Assembly: GCF_949987535.1 (NCBI RefSeq)
Contig: NC_080078.1
Span: 24,572,942 to 24,636,941, forward strand
Reading direction: 5' to 3'
DNA from: Balaenoptera acutorostrata
Lineage: Eukaryota > Chordata > Mammalia > Artiodactyla > Balaenopteridae
Length of the DNA: 64,000 nucleotides
Made by a program: the position numbers and the translations under genes. Below the pieces are notes generated by a model. It ran no database searches. It was not told where the DNA came from and saw nothing but the letters and a program-made list of their open reading frames with translations. Below, piece by piece: positions 1-11,245 of this stretch (position 1 is the first letter of the stretch; each line of letters opens with the position of its first letter).

Positions 1-794
1 ACTTCAGCTCTCCTTCATCCCCATCGTATGGGACACTGCACCCTGATTCCGCCAGGACGGAGAGTGAAGGAGGGCCCCTGGAGACTCCAATTAGAGCAGG
101 TCACTGGATGGCAGAGTCTCTTTTCTCTTGAGGATAAAGATGTCCTTTTGAGTTAGACTGTATTCACCCTCCATGAACCTTGGAGACATTGATGGCGGGG
201 AGAGGTTTCTAAAGCCTTAGACAACTCCGAGGTGAAATAGGCACCATGCTGCAAATGAAAGGCACTTTAATGGGTGACTGAAAAAAATATATAGCATGCT
301 GCTTTCAACTTAGAAAGCCCAAGTGCAAGGTCCAGTCCAGTGTGGTCTGCAGGCTTTGGTCTTTTGTCCTGTTCAACAGGTGGTAAGGCTGGGAGAGCTC
401 ATTGCTGAATGGGACTTGTTCCTGTTGGGATAATCCTCCTCGGACCACAGGTCTGCTCATTTTCCAGACTATTTTTCCTTTGGAGAAACAGACTCATACT
501 CTGCAGTAACAAATTGTGTAATTCAGGTTGAGATTGGCTGGCTTTCCCACTGATTTTTATCTTCCTCAGTGAAGGCCACTTGGCCTCAACCACCTTATTA
601 GACATTATTCCTGGCCTATATGCACAGTTGAAAGCCTGCCTTTGTCCAGTGGGAAATGGACTTCTCAGTAACTTCTGGGCTGGTGGAAGAAAACGGCTGT
701 TCCTTAGGCTGCTTGTAAGACACAGAAGGTGTAAGAGAAACTCTTTTTCTTTGCAGAATTTCTGCTGTGGGAGGAGACAAGGCCAAGCAGGGGG
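1..794. other. Single-copy non-coding DNA
   Basis: I see no recognisable repeat, splice-flanked open frame or RNA gene here. Open frames are under 90 codons on both strands and overlap each other, as expected by chance. The composition is neutral with no CpG clustering. Confidence 0.5.
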
Positions 795-1143
795 CAGGGA
801 TACTTAATATATATGTATTGAATACCTGCTATATTCCAAGTCATATTCTGTGTGCTGGGGAGAGAGCAGCCAACAAAATGGGCAAAAGTCTCTGTTCTGG
901 GGGCATCAGAAATAGGCATTTAATATCGTGTGGTAGAAAGAGCACTGGGGTCAGGGCCCCAGTCTTCTTTTTTGTTTGTTTGTATTTTTTACTAATTTAT
1001 ATTTTAGTGGGGAGACATTGATGTTAAGCAAAACAAAAAAGAAAAGTATATAGTATATTGGAAGGTGATGAGTTCCATGGAGAAAAAGTAAACAAGGGAG
1101 GGAGATAAGGAAAGCAGAGATGGGGTGGAGGAGGTTACAACTT
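795..1143 (-). mobile_element. L2 LINE fragment, antisense, first part
   Basis: Read on the plus strand it follows the complement of the L2 3' region: 'tattgaatacctgctat', then 'gagagcagccaacaaaatg', and later 'ggtgatgagttccatggag'. The same L2 resumes at about 2340, after two stacked L1 insertions. A roughly 100-bp foreign stretch at 905-1005 interrupts it. L2 is long extinct in placentals, so this is an inert fossil. Confidence 0.7.
905..1005 (+). mobile_element. Probable MIR3-like insertion inside L2
   Basis: The string 'gtggtagaaagagcactgg' resembles the tRNA-derived head of MIR3, and it sits where the L2 match breaks off. Only the head is recognisable and no target duplication is visible. 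It could instead be diverged L2. Confidence 0.35.
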
Positions 1144-1861
1144 AAAAAATTTTTAATTGAAGCACAATTGACAGATAAAATTATAAAATATTTAAAATGT
1201 AAAACATGATGATTTGATGTATGTACACTTTGTGAAAGGGTTCCCCCATCGAGTTAATTAACACCATCCATCACCTCACATACCTACCTTCTCCCTTTTT
1301 TTTGGTGAAAACATTTAAGTTCTACTCTTACCAAATTTCAATTATAAAATACAGTGTTATCAACTACAGTCACCCTGTTTCACTAGATTCTCAGACCTTA
1401 TTCATCTTATAACCAAAACTTTGTACCCTTTTACCAACCACTCCCTATTTCCCCACCTCCAGCCCCTGGCAGCCACTTTTCTGCTCTCTGTTTCTATTGA
1501 GTTTGACTTACTTGTTTATCTAGATTCCACATATAAGTGATACCATGCAGTATTTTCTTTCTCTGTCTGACTTATTCCACTTATCATAATGCCCTCCAAG
1601 TTCATCCATGTTGTCGCAAATGACCAGATTTCCTTCTTTTTAAAGGCTGAATAATACTCCATTGTAAGTAGACACCACTTTTTCTTTGTGCATTCATCCA
1701 TCAACGAAAACTTAGGTTTTTGCTATACCTTGGCTATTGTGAATAATACTGTAATGAACATGGGAATACAGATATCTCTTCAAGATAATGGCTTCATTTC
1801 CTTTGGATATATACCCAGGAGTGGGATTTCGGGATCATACGGTAGTTCTGTTTTTAACTTC
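1144..1861 (-). mobile_element. L1 3' fragment, antisense (older subfamily)
   Basis: This is the complement of an L1 3' UTR followed by the end of ORF2. The minus-strand frame at 1516-1704 carries the ORF2 C-terminal signature [11 protein letters not shown] followed by ATTWMNLEG. It is 5' truncated, lies inside the L2, and is itself cut at about 1862 by a second L1. Nothing is intact enough to be active. Confidence 0.85.
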
Positions 1862-2320
1862 TTTTTTTTTGTCTTTTAAAAAAAAATTTTTTTTATTGGA
1901 GTAGAGTTGGTTTACAATGTTGTGTTAGTTGCAGGGGTACAGCAAAGTGAATCAGTTATACATATATGTATATCCACTCTTTTTTAGATTCTTTTCCCAT
2001 ATAGGCCATTACAGAGTATTGAGTAGTAAGTTCTTGTTAGTTATCTATTTTATATATAGTAGTGTGTATATGTCAATCCCAATCTTCCAATTTATCCTTG
2101 CCTGCCTTACCCCCTGGTAACCATAAGTTTGTTTTCTACATCTATAACTCTATTCCTGTTTTGTAGATAAGTTCATTTGTACCCTTTTTTTTAGATTCCA
2201 CATATAAGCAATATCGTCTGATATTTGTCTTTCTCTGTCTGGCTTATTTCACTTAGTATTACAATCTCTAGGTCCATGCGTGTTGCTGAAAATGGCATTC
2301 TTTCATTCTTTTTTATGGAT
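1862..2320 (-). mobile_element. L1 3' fragment nested in another L1
   Basis: It begins with a T-rich run and 'ttttattggagtagagttgg', the complement of the cetartiodactyl-type L1 3' end, and runs through the 3' UTR to the ORF2 end near 'tttttatgg'. Host L1 sequence appears to resume at 'ttcttgagg' near 2321, giving at most a few bases of duplication. The T/A-rich start (about 1860-1896) contains an A-run next to a T-run. Confidence 0.8.
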
Positions 2321-2339
2321 TCTTGAGGAAGTTTTGATT

Positions 2340-2585
2340 TTAAACAGGGTGGTCAGAGAAGGTCTCCTGGAGAAGGGGACTTTTGAGCAAAGTCTTGAAG
2401 AGGCAAGAGAGTAAGCCATGTGGACATTTGTGGGAAGAACATTCCAGGAAGCAGAACCAGCAAGCGCGAAGTTCTTGAGGTGAACGTGTGCCTAGTGTGA
2501 TTGAGGAGAGCAAGAAGGCCAGTGAGTCTGAACAAGAGTGAGTGAGAGGGAGAGTGGTAGAAAGTGAGGTCACCTTAAACTATTG
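2340..2585 (-). mobile_element. L2 LINE fragment, antisense, second part
   Basis: The L2 resumes: 'gggtggtcagagaaggtct' then 'ggaagaacattccaggaag' and 'gagggagagtggtag' follow the L2 complement in order. With 795-1143 this makes one element split by about 1.2 kb of stacked L1 DNA. Confidence 0.75.
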
Positions 2586-2639
2586 TGGTTTCTTTATATG
2601 ATGACTGCCAGAAAGAGGAAGGAAGCGGCTAGAGGTATT

Positions 2640-2800
2640 CAACTAGCAAGGACTTACTAGGTATATGGCATCAGACTAGATGTTTTGCTGGACCCAGTGA
2701 TAGGAGGGTGACCCTGCTCAAGGACCAAGTAGTCTAGTTAAAGATTTAATATTAAATCACATGGAAACCTAGAGAACAGTGAAACCCCGGTGTGCTAATC
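2640..2800 (-). mobile_element. Possible L2-like remnant
   Basis: A weak resemblance to the antisense L2 3' segment is seen ('aaggacttactaggtatatgg' region, then a 'ggacccagtgatagga' stretch). It is too diverged to be sure. Confidence 0.25.
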
Positions 2801-2839
2801 TATGGATTTCTGAAAGGAGAGAGAAAATTTTAGAGTATT

Positions 2840-3090
2840 GAGTGAAAGAAAAGGCTCTGGAGATAGACTACCTAGATAGAACACAGCTCCATCACTTATT
2901 TGTTGAGTGATCTTGGGAAAGCCGCTTCATTCTCTGAGGTTCATTTTTCACTTTTAGAAAATGGAGTCCACAATGAAACCTACATTGCAGGATTGTGTGA
3001 GGACTTAACATAGCTCATATAACATGCTTAGTAAATGCCACATGCAGACTAGGCCCTCCGTAAATATTGGCTGACATTATTATTATTTGG
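2840..3090 (+). mobile_element. MIR SINE, sense
   Basis: The MIR order is preserved: 'ctctggagatagactacct', 'agtgatcttgggaaagccgc', a diverged 'ctcatctgtaaaatgg' equivalent, and the 3' 'gtaaatattggctgacatt' followed by ATT repeats. Confidence 0.75.
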
Positions 3091-3261
3091 AGTGCTTAGA
3101 GAAAGATTTTTTCAAGGCTTGTAACTGTGGAGTTAGTGAGGGGCTAGAGGGAGGAAGGCCCTCAATGTAAGAGGTAAACTGTGATCACATGTGTCAGTAG
3201 GGAGATGGCCAGTGGCAGTGAGGACAGTGGTCATAGTTAACTGCCTAAATTAGTTAGCAAT

Positions 3262-3445
3262 AAAAATGACAACTTATTGAGCCTTTGCACATAGTATCTC
3301 ACTTAGTACACATTACAGTCCTATGAGGTAGGTACTGGTATTATCCTCATTTTGCTGCTGAGTAAGTGAAAGCTCAGAGAGGTGGAGTGATTTTCTAAAG
3401 GTCACACAGCTAGTAAGAAGCAGATCTGGGACTCAACCTGAGGGA
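3262..3445 (-). mobile_element. MIR SINE, antisense
   Basis: It follows the MIR complement: 'ttattgagcctttgcacat', 'cctatgaggtaggtactgg', 'agctcagagaggtgga' and 'ggtcacacagctagtaaga'. Confidence 0.8.
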
Positions 3446-4134
3446 ATTGCCACCATACTTCCTATTGCCTAATTAACTTCTCTTAGATGGTATTTGTAGA
3501 GCTTGGATGAGATTGAGATAGCTTTTCGTCCCTAGGGGTATCATAAAGGAGAGAGGTTCAGTGTGTAAGAAATAAAGGGGTGATGGTTGTGCCTTTATGA
3601 ATAGCATATTGAGCTGTGATCATTTATGCTCTTATGATCTCTTAGAAGCAGAGACTGGGTTCTTTTCTGGCTTTAGAAAAAGATTTGACCGCTGGAATGT
3701 GAACATTCCCTAAAATATCTAAACAACACATCTATTTCCATTTTCTTCTCCTCACACCTAGGTGACAACTAGGCACTTCCCTCATGAGGAGAATGGATTT
3801 TCCTTGATACAAGTCAGTTTTTTGACTTAAGGACAAGAAAATTCGGAGGCGCCTCAATTGTGATATGGGATTTGGTAGGCAGCTGGGCTGAGCACAAGAA
3901 CACCCCACGGGGAGGTAAAGCTGCTTGGATTCTTGGAGTGAGTATGTGGCCTGAGCAGGTGTCCTGAGGCAGGCTGTGAATTTCCGGAGCCCAGGGGTTA
4001 GAGCAACCTGACATTAACTTTAAGATGGATTATAGTGTCTTACATTCTGTTTTTCACTAATAATTTTCATGTATGGAGTATCTTCCAAGAATTTCTTTTT
4101 TCATGATATTTTGAATTCCTACCTCTTCAATGAT
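3446..4134. other. Single-copy non-coding DNA
   Basis: No repeat match and no convincing coding frame. A minus-strand frame at 3814-4014 (66 codons) has no homology I recognise and no splice context. Confidence 0.45.
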
Positions 4135-4270
4135 TGAATTCATTGAGCATTTACGGGGTGGTAAGCGCTGTCCTTCGTACTGAAGATGGAAACCAAGATA
4201 AAGTTGCTGTATTCCAGAAGCTTTATATTTTAGGGAATGTCATGGTAGCAGGTGCATTTTAAGTACTTGT
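4135..4270 (-). mobile_element. Possible L2 3' remnant, antisense
   Basis: 'cattgagcatttacggggtgg' region, then 'gatggaaaccaagataaa', resembles the antisense L2 3' pattern. The match is short and diverged. The next 290 bases show nothing. Confidence 0.35.
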
Positions 4271-4559
4271 TATATATTTCAATGACTTTTTTTTAGTTCT
4301 AAAGACAAGCCATGGGTTTAAAATAAGACAGGTTCAAATTTGTCACTGTACTGTCATTCAAAACATTTTGCTCTATCAGTGGATCAACATTTCCTTCAGT
4401 GGTTCTGGGATAATGAAGAAAGTTGGTGAACATGTTACATAAAACTTTATGCATTAGAAATCTTGGACTTCTTCTGAAGATAGGAGATTTTAAATTCAGG
4501 ACTAGAAGCTCCTAGAACAAATTCTAGGGGAAATCTTGAGAAAGATGAAAGGAATTTAC

Positions 4560-4685
4560 CAATGTCTGTCTGTGTGACCTTGGCTAGCTCTCTGTGCCTG
4601 TTTCTTCATTTACAAATGACGGAGTTGGTCTGGATGTTTATAATAAAGTCCCTTTCAGCTCTTAAGAGTCTATGACTTTGGTCTA
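4560..4685 (+). mobile_element. MIR3 fragment
   Basis: 'tgtgtgaccttggctagctc' followed by 'cctttcagctcttaagag' and 'tctatgacttt' is the MIR3 core plus its characteristic 3' end. Confidence 0.6.
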
Positions 4686-5594
4686 GATCTGAAATTACTC
4701 TGACAAGGAATTTTAATAGATGTTGCCTAATTGCCAACCAAGAAAATGTTTTCTATGAACACACCAATACTATTTTGGTATTTCATCTTTGTTAAGTAAA
4801 AAATGATGTGTGTTGTTTGTATTTTATTTCTTTAATTAATTGCAGAGGTTGGGCAGATTTTCATATATATTAAATTTGAATTGTTGCTCTTTTCTTTAAA
4901 AAATTCTGTGATTTTGTGATTCAGATAAGACACTGTAAAGTTACCTTGCCATCAAGTTCTTAGCTGATTTATTGGAGGCCTTATTATTATTATTTTCCAG
5001 TGAAATAGATTTCACTGTTAAAAAAGAAGGAAGCTACATGGAGGTGAAAAGCCTTTTCAAAAATAGCTCTAACTTATCAAAAAGAAATAAAAATATAACT
5101 CATACAAAACTGCTGAAATACATGGAAACTAAAACAATCTAGACATAAAACAAAGCTGAAGCTTTTTGTGATTCCCATACCAAGATGGCTATTTGATCAA
5201 GGATCTGAATTGAAATTCACCAATGTCATCAACTGTAGTCATTTTCCTTTCAAAATTTTAATGCCAACTACTTTTTTTATGCTCTAGAGAATGAGTGTGT
5301 TCACTTTATACATGTATTTATAAATGAAGATATCTTTTTTGGGATAAATTATTCCTTTACTGAAAATAATTAGCGGCTTAATTTATTATTACACGAGGTC
5401 TCTGTTGACATCTGTTGATTGAAAATGCTTTTATGTATTGCTGGTTGTTTAGTACACTGTTGGTTATCAAACCCATGATGCCTTTTAAATATTTTTCAAA
5501 ATTCTCACAATTGTTACTACATCATTTATGCTGTTGGTAACAACTTTCTCTTTATCCTTGGTTGGAAGGACTAAAAGTGAATTTCCAAAGAGTA
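4686..5594. other. AT-rich single-copy DNA
   Basis: AT-rich with short homopolymers. I see no open frame of note and no repeat I can name. Confidence 0.4.
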
Positions 5595-5835
5595 ATTTTG
5601 ATTTTCAGGGCTGCTGGGAATTCTAAGTTTGAGTCCAAATCTTGCCACTTGACTGCTTGTGTGACCTTCAGCAAACTACTTAATATGATCCTCAGTTTTA
5701 TCATCTGCAAATTGGGAATAATAATAAAATATACCTCAGAGGTTGTTGACAGAATTAGCTGAAATAATGCATATAAAGTACTTAGATTATTGCCTGGAAA
5801 TGTATTCATAATTAATACATATTATTTATTAGTAC
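5595..5835 (+). mobile_element. MIR SINE, sense
   Basis: The MIR sequence is readable through 'gtttgagtccaaatcttgcc', 'tgtgtgaccttcagcaaac', 'ttatcatctgcaaattggg', 'aataataataaaatatacct' and the 3' 'aaagtacttagattattgcc'. Open frames on both strands here are MIR shadows. Confidence 0.8.
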
Positions 5836-5934
5836 CTCACTAGAAAAAAATAATAAAAAATTCCACTGCATTGGAAAGCTATTTCACAACAAAATGATGA
5901 TAATTAAAATGATAAGTCATTCTGTTTACTATAA

Positions 5935-6122
5935 ATCAGTGGTATCATTCTAATGATACTCAAATTTGAGCAAATTAGTTGGAGGGTTTGTTAAGACAGA
6001 GATTGCTGGGCCCCACCCCCAGAGTGGGTATCTGGGGAAGGGCTTGAGGATTTGCCTTTCTAACATTCCTGGGTGATGTTGAGGCCGGTGGTCCAGGGAC
6101 CACACTTAGAAAACCACTATTC
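5935..6122 (-). mobile_element. MER5A (hAT-Charlie MITE)
   Basis: 'gattgctgggccccaccccc' plus 'gaggatttgcctttctaaca' and 'ggtccagggaccacactta' follow MER5A read in reverse. It ends in 'gaaaaccact', the typical terminal inverted repeat. A non-autonomous, extinct DNA transposon. Strand is relative to the copies at 52775 and 59095. The next 300 bases are single-copy, with a C/T-rich patch at 6200-6235. Confidence 0.75.
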
Positions 6123-6430
6123 CAAGCATCTTACCAGCTCATTTGATCCTTATCACAAATTCTTGTGACTGTGACTGATTTCCTCAAAGGAAAAAACTTT
6201 GCCCCTTCCCCCCCACCCCTCCCGCTCCCCTGTGCTTGGCAGGAGAGATTATACCTGCAGACCCAGACTCTGCCCCGCCATGTTCCCTCACTCCAGTCTC
6301 TGAGGGTGTTTTCCCATTTGAGGGTTTGGAGTTAAGCAGACTCAGAATATTTTCTTGTTGTACGTGGGCCCCTAACACTGCCTGGCAGCCGCATTGCACT
6401 TTCCTTGTCCATTCACTCTCCCACACTCTT

Positions 6431-7057
6431 TTCTTTTTTAACTTAATTTTATTGTGGTAAGAGCATTTAGCATGAGATACACCCTCTTGACAAATTTTTA
6501 AGTGTGCAAGGCAGTATCGTTAACTATAGGCACAATGTTGTACAGATTTCTAGAACTTATTCGACTTGCATAATCGAGACTTTATGCCTGTTGCTGAGCA
6601 ACTCCCCATTCCCCCCCTTCCTCCAATCCCTGGCAACCACCATTTTATTTTCTGACTCCATGAGTTTGACTAGTTTAGATACCTTATATGAGTGGAATCA
6701 TGCAGAGTTTGTCCTTTTATGGTTGACTTATTTTACTCAGCATGATGTCCTCAAGGTTCATCCATGTTGCAGCACGTCGCAGGATGTCCTTCTATTTTGA
6801 AGGCTGAATCATATTTCATTATCTGTATATACCACATTTTCTTTATCCACTCATCCACTGATGGATGTTTAGCTTGTTTCCATATCTTGGTTATTGTGAA
6901 TAGTGCTGCAAGGAATATTGGAATGCTAATATCTTTCAAGATACTGATTTCAGTTCTTTTGGACAAATACCCAGCAGTGGGATTTCTGTGTCATATGGTA
7001 GCTCTATTTTTAACCTTTTTGAGGAATATCCATGCTGTTTGCCATAGTATCTCTCAC
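6431..7057 (-). mobile_element. L1 3' fragment, antisense
   Basis: Complement of an L1 3' UTR and ORF2 C-terminus. The minus frame at 6751-6966 has HPSVDEWIKKMWYIQIMKYDSA, a variant of the ORF2 tail. The match stops near 'catgctgtttgccatag', where sense L2 begins. An open frame of 187 codons crossing the junction on the plus strand is antisense L1 fused by chance to L2. Confidence 0.85.
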
Positions 7058-7455
7058 TTTCTTAAACATCTATTTTATACCTCTTCTCTCTTCTCAAACT
7101 CCGTCTCTTCCCCATCCTCACTCTCAGCTGATGATCATGTTTCTTATCTCATTGGGAAAAATGAATCAACAAGTGAGCTCACACTGACTCCCACAAGCTC
7201 ATCTCCCCACATCCTGGCATTGGCACTCACCCACCATGACTTCCCACATGTGCCCATAGGTGAGCTATTTGTGCTCCCATCTAGAGACATTCCTTCTACT
7301 AATGCACTAGATCCCATCTCCCTTTGACTGTTTAAGAACATCACTCCATCTATTCTTCCCTTTCCTCCTACACATTATTTTTCTCTTTTCTGGATAATTC
7401 TCATCATTATGTAAACACACTATTATTTCTTCCATTTAAAAAAAAAAACCCCTTT
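7058..7455 (+). mobile_element. L2 LINE, sense, segment 1
   Basis: L2 ORF2 region upstream of the reverse-transcriptase core: 'agctgatgatcatgtttctt', 'ctaatgcactagatcccatc', 'ctggataattctcatcatta', ending in the A-rich stretch before 'cccc' that L2 shows here. It continues at 9049 and 10952. The frame is decayed. Confidence 0.75.
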
Positions 7456-9048
7456 TGAACGAGGCTCCTTAGAGATACTGATTCTAGGGCTTGGATAGGA
7501 AATATACAAGATAAGCCTGGAGTATCTTGTAGTGGCAGAAAGTTAAAAATATCAACGAAAGAAAGAAAGAAAGGAAGAAAGAATCTCATAATGATGGGAG
7601 GATGTCAAAGGGATACAGAAGCCAACTGAAAGGGCTTCCAGTGGTCAAACCTGGAACAATTTGTGCAAGAAAATAAAGCTGTATTGGATTATAACCTGAT
7701 GTATAAAAAATTAAATATCCATGAGTCTATATTGATATAAATTAATAATTGGATAAGTATTATAGATAAATGAAGGAGAATAGACAAACCTCCCATGAAG
7801 AATGCCAAATAATTTATGTAAATACTCTGCCCTTAAAGAGATGGAGAATAACTCCCCATTTCCTAGATGCAGGCTGCACATAGTGATTTTCTTCAAAAGA
7901 GTACAGTATGGAAAGGGATGAAAAAGGTAACTTTATAGTGGAGAAATCTGACAAACACGTTGATAGTATGTCCCTTAATATGATATTATGAGAATGGCAC
8001 TTTACCTCTGTGTTCTTCCTCCCCCCCAATACATTACCTCCATATATTCTCGTGAAAAAAAACATGAGATAAATTCAAATTGAGGCTATTTACAATAGCC
8101 AGGACATGGAACCAACCTAAATGTCCATTGACAAATGAATGGATAAAGAAGATGTGGCACATATATACAATGGAATATTACTCAGCCATAAAAAGAAACG
8201 AAACTGAGTTATTTGAGTGAGGTGGATGGACCTAGAGTCTGTCATAGAGTGAAGTAAGTCAGAGACAAAAACAAATACAGTATGCTAATGCATATATATG
8301 GAACCTAAAACAAAAAAGGTACTGATGAACCTAGTTGCAGGGCAGCAATAAAGATGTAGACATAGAGAATGGACTTGAGGACACGGGGTGGGAGGCTGGG
8401 GTGAAGTGAGAGTAGCATTGACATATATACACTACCGAATATAAAACAGTTAGCTAGTGGGAAGCAGCAGCATAGCACAGGGAGATCAGCTCGGTGCTTT
8501 GCGATGACCTAGAGGGGTGGGATAGGGAGGATGGGAGGGAGGCTCAAGAGGGAGGGGATATGGGGACATGTGTATGCATATGGCTGATTCACTTTGTTGT
8601 ACAACAGAAACTAACATGGTATTGTGAAGCAATTATACTCCAATAAAGATCTATTTAAAAAATTCAAATTGAGGGACAGTCTACAAAATACCCAACTAAT
8701 AATAATGATAATAATCCTCAAAACTGTCAAGTTCATAAAAAACAAGGGAAGTCTGAGGAAACCATCCAACTGAGAGGAGACTAAGGGACATGACTACTGA
8801 ATGTAATGTGGTGTCCTGGATGGGATACTGGAACAGAAGAAGGGCATTAGGGAAAAAATGAGGAAATTGGAATAAATGGATTTTAGTTAATAATAATGTA
8901 TCAATATTTGTTCATGAATTGTGACAATGTATCATACTAAGATACGAGTAAGATATTAATAATAGGGAAACTGGGTATGGGGTATCTATGAACTCTGTAC
9001 TATCTTCACAATAATTCTGTAAATCTAAAACTTCTAAAATGAAAAAAA
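7456..9048 (+). mobile_element. Old L1 3' fragment inserted in L2
   Basis: Downstream of a younger nested L1 (8086-8659) the end is the 3' UTR of an old L1M-type element: 'taataataatgtatcaatat', 'gaaactgggtatggggtatc', 'ctgtaaatctaaaacttcta'. L2 sequence flanks both sides. The A/C-rich flanks ('aaaacccc' on each side) are consistent with a target duplication but too simple to prove it. A GAAA-rich microsatellite lies at 7556-7590. Confidence 0.7.
8086..8659 (+). mobile_element. L1 insertion with 15-bp target duplication
   Basis: The identical 15-mer 'aaattcaaattgagg' occurs at 8071-8085 and 8660-8674. Between them lies a 5'-truncated sense L1: ORF2 end ('tacaatggaatattactcag'), the 3' UTR and the polyadenylation signal in 'ccaataaagatc' plus a short A-rich tail. 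The intact duplication marks it as younger than its host L1. Confidence 0.92.
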
Positions 9049-10242
9049 CCCCACAAACATCCTTTTTTTTCTTGACCCAACTTTCTCTACCAGATACCAC
9101 TTCATTTCTTTTCTTCCCTTTGCATCGAAACTCAAAAGATCTGTATATATTGCCTAATTTCAGTTCTTTCCCTTCCATTAAAAATAATCTTACTCCAGTC
9201 AGGTATTAGCCTCCTTCACTACACTGAAAATGCTTTTGTGAAGGTCACCAGTGACCTCTGTGTTGACCTTCATGTTGTTAAAGCCAATGGCTGCTTGACC
9301 CATCAGCCATACTTGACATACTTGATCAAACCCTTCTCTCCTGACTTCCAGGTTACTATGTCCCCCTGATTTCCTCTTACTCAATTCACTGCTCTTTCTC
9401 AGTATCCTTGGCTGGTTTCCAAACTCTTAATGTTGGAGGGCAGTGAACTCAGTTCTTAGCCCTCTTCTGTTCTTTGTATTCTCTGCCTTGATGATCTCAT
9501 CTAGCCTCATGACTTTGGATATTATCTTCGTGGTGACAGCTCTCACTTATTTCTCTAGTTTGGACTTCTCTCCTGAACTGCAGAGTTACACCTCTAAACT
9601 CACTTGCATATCCAATAGACACCTCAAACTCAACATGTTCAAAACCAAATTTCTGTTCTTTCTCCCCACTCAAACCTACTCTAGCCTTCCCGTGTTAGTT
9701 GATGTCAACTCCATCCTTCCAAATGATAAGATCAAACGTCTCTTTCCTTTGCATCCCATGCCCACCCTGCAGGAAACCCTCTTCTGCTCTTCCTTCAATA
9801 TATATCTAAAGTTCAACCACTTCTCCATCTCCATGGCCCTTGGCCACTACCGTCTTGCACTTGGATTACTGCAATAACGTCCTAACTGATTTTCTTGCTT
9901 CTACTCTGTCCCTATTCAGTCTATTCCCAACACAGCAGGCAGTGACTGTTCAAATGTAAGGTCATGTCATTCATTTGCTCCACAACCTCCTCAGTTTGAC
10001 CACAGTGAGAGCCAAAGCCTTATAATGGCCCATAAGGCCCCCCAGGATCTGTCCCTACCACCTCCCTGACCTTATCTTCTATTACTCTCCCCTCACTCAC
10101 TCAGCTCTAGACACTCGTCCACTCCCCTTCCATCTCAGGATGTTTGCATTGATGGTTCCCTCTGACTGTAACATGTCCCTTCACTATTTCTCTACACTCA
10201 ACTCAGCTCCTTCAATTCTCTGCTCAAATGCTGCTCTTTCCA
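9049..10242 (+). mobile_element. L2 LINE, sense, segment 2 (reverse-transcriptase region)
   Basis: L2 reverse-transcriptase region. The 144-codon frame at 9443-9877 keeps L2 landmarks (DFSPELQ, NRHLKLNM). The residues where the catalytic YADD box should stand read FVVTALTYFS, so the enzyme site is lost. Stops and indels lie on both sides. It is cut at 10242 by an inverted L1. Confidence 0.85.
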
Positions 10243-10951
10243 GTGTAGTTTTGATTTGCGTTTCTCTAATGATTAGCGATGTTCAACATCTTTTCATGCC
10301 TCTTGGCCATCTGTATATCTTCTTTGGAGAAATGTCCATTTAGGTCTTCTGCCCATTTTTTGATTGGGTTGCTTGTTTGGATGATATTAAGCCTCATGAG
10401 CTGTTTGTAAATTTGGAGACTAATCCCTTGTCGGTCACATCATTTGCAAATATTTTCTCCCATTCTGTGGGCTGTCTTTTCATTTTGTTTATGGTTTCCT
10501 TTGCCATGCAGCAGCAACATGGATGGACCTAGAGATTGTCATACTGAGTGAATTAAGTCAGACAGAGAAAGAGAAATATCGTATGATATCCCTTATATGC
10601 GGAATCTAAAAAAAAAAATGACACAAATGAACTTATTAACAAAAAAGAAACAGACTCACAGACTTAGAGAATGAACTTATGGTTACCAGTGGGGAAAGAT
10701 GAGGGGAAGGGATAGTTAGGGAGTTTGGGATTGACATGTACACACTGCTATATTTAAAATGGGTAACCAACAAAGACCTACTGTATAGCACAGGGAACTC
10801 TGCTCAATGTTATGTGGCAGCCTGGATGGGAGGGGAGTTTGGGGGAGAATGGATACATGGATATGTATGGCTGAGTCCCTTTGCTGTGCACCTGAAACTA
10901 TCACAACATTGTTAATCAGCTATACTCCAATGTAAAATAAAAAGTTTTAAA
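10243..10951 (+). mobile_element. 5'-inverted (twin-primed) L1 in L2
   Basis: A 17-bp target duplication flanks it, 10226-10242 and 10952-10968, differing at one base (ctgctc/ttgctc). The left part (10243 to about 10509) is ORF2 on the minus strand. The right part (about 10511-10951) is the ORF2 end and 3' UTR on the plus strand with an A-rich tail. The two parts are not contiguous in an L1, so a piece was lost. This is the classic twin-priming product. Confidence 0.92.
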
Positions 10952-11245
10952 AAATGTTGCTCTTTCCACATCATGACCTGCCTCCACTCCACATTCTTAG
11001 CGCTCTTGGTCCTCCTCCTCTGTTCTACCTTCTCTTTCTTTCTTTCTTCCTTTCTTTTGTCATCTAACAGGTCATAAATTTACTTATTTTCTGTGTTGGT
11101 TTTATCCACTGCAAAAATGTAAACTCTATGAAAGAAGAGTTGTTTTTCTGTTTTCTTCACTGATGTACCCCAAGTGCCTAGAGCAGTGTTTGGCATATAG
11201 TAGGTGATCAGTAAGTGGTTAGCAAATAAAGAGTCAATTAATCCT
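10952..11245 (+). mobile_element. L2 LINE, sense, segment 3 (3' end)
   Basis: The L2 resumes one target duplication later and runs to its 3' end: 'aaatgtaaactctatgaaag', 'tgtaccccaagtgcctagag', 'gtttggcatatagtaggtga'. A CTTT-rich microsatellite lies at about 11025-11058. With 7058-7455 and 9049-10242 this is one L2 spread over 4.2 kb. Confidence 0.85.

Noticed and set aside
6764..7327. 187-codon plus-strand open frame, the longest in the window
   Set aside because: It is antisense L1 ORF2/3' end followed by decayed sense L2, joined by chance. The two halves belong to different transposons.
9443..9877. 144-codon frame with reverse-transcriptase features as a live gene
   Set aside because: It is a fossil L2: the YADD position is lost, both ends are broken and the element is split by other insertions.
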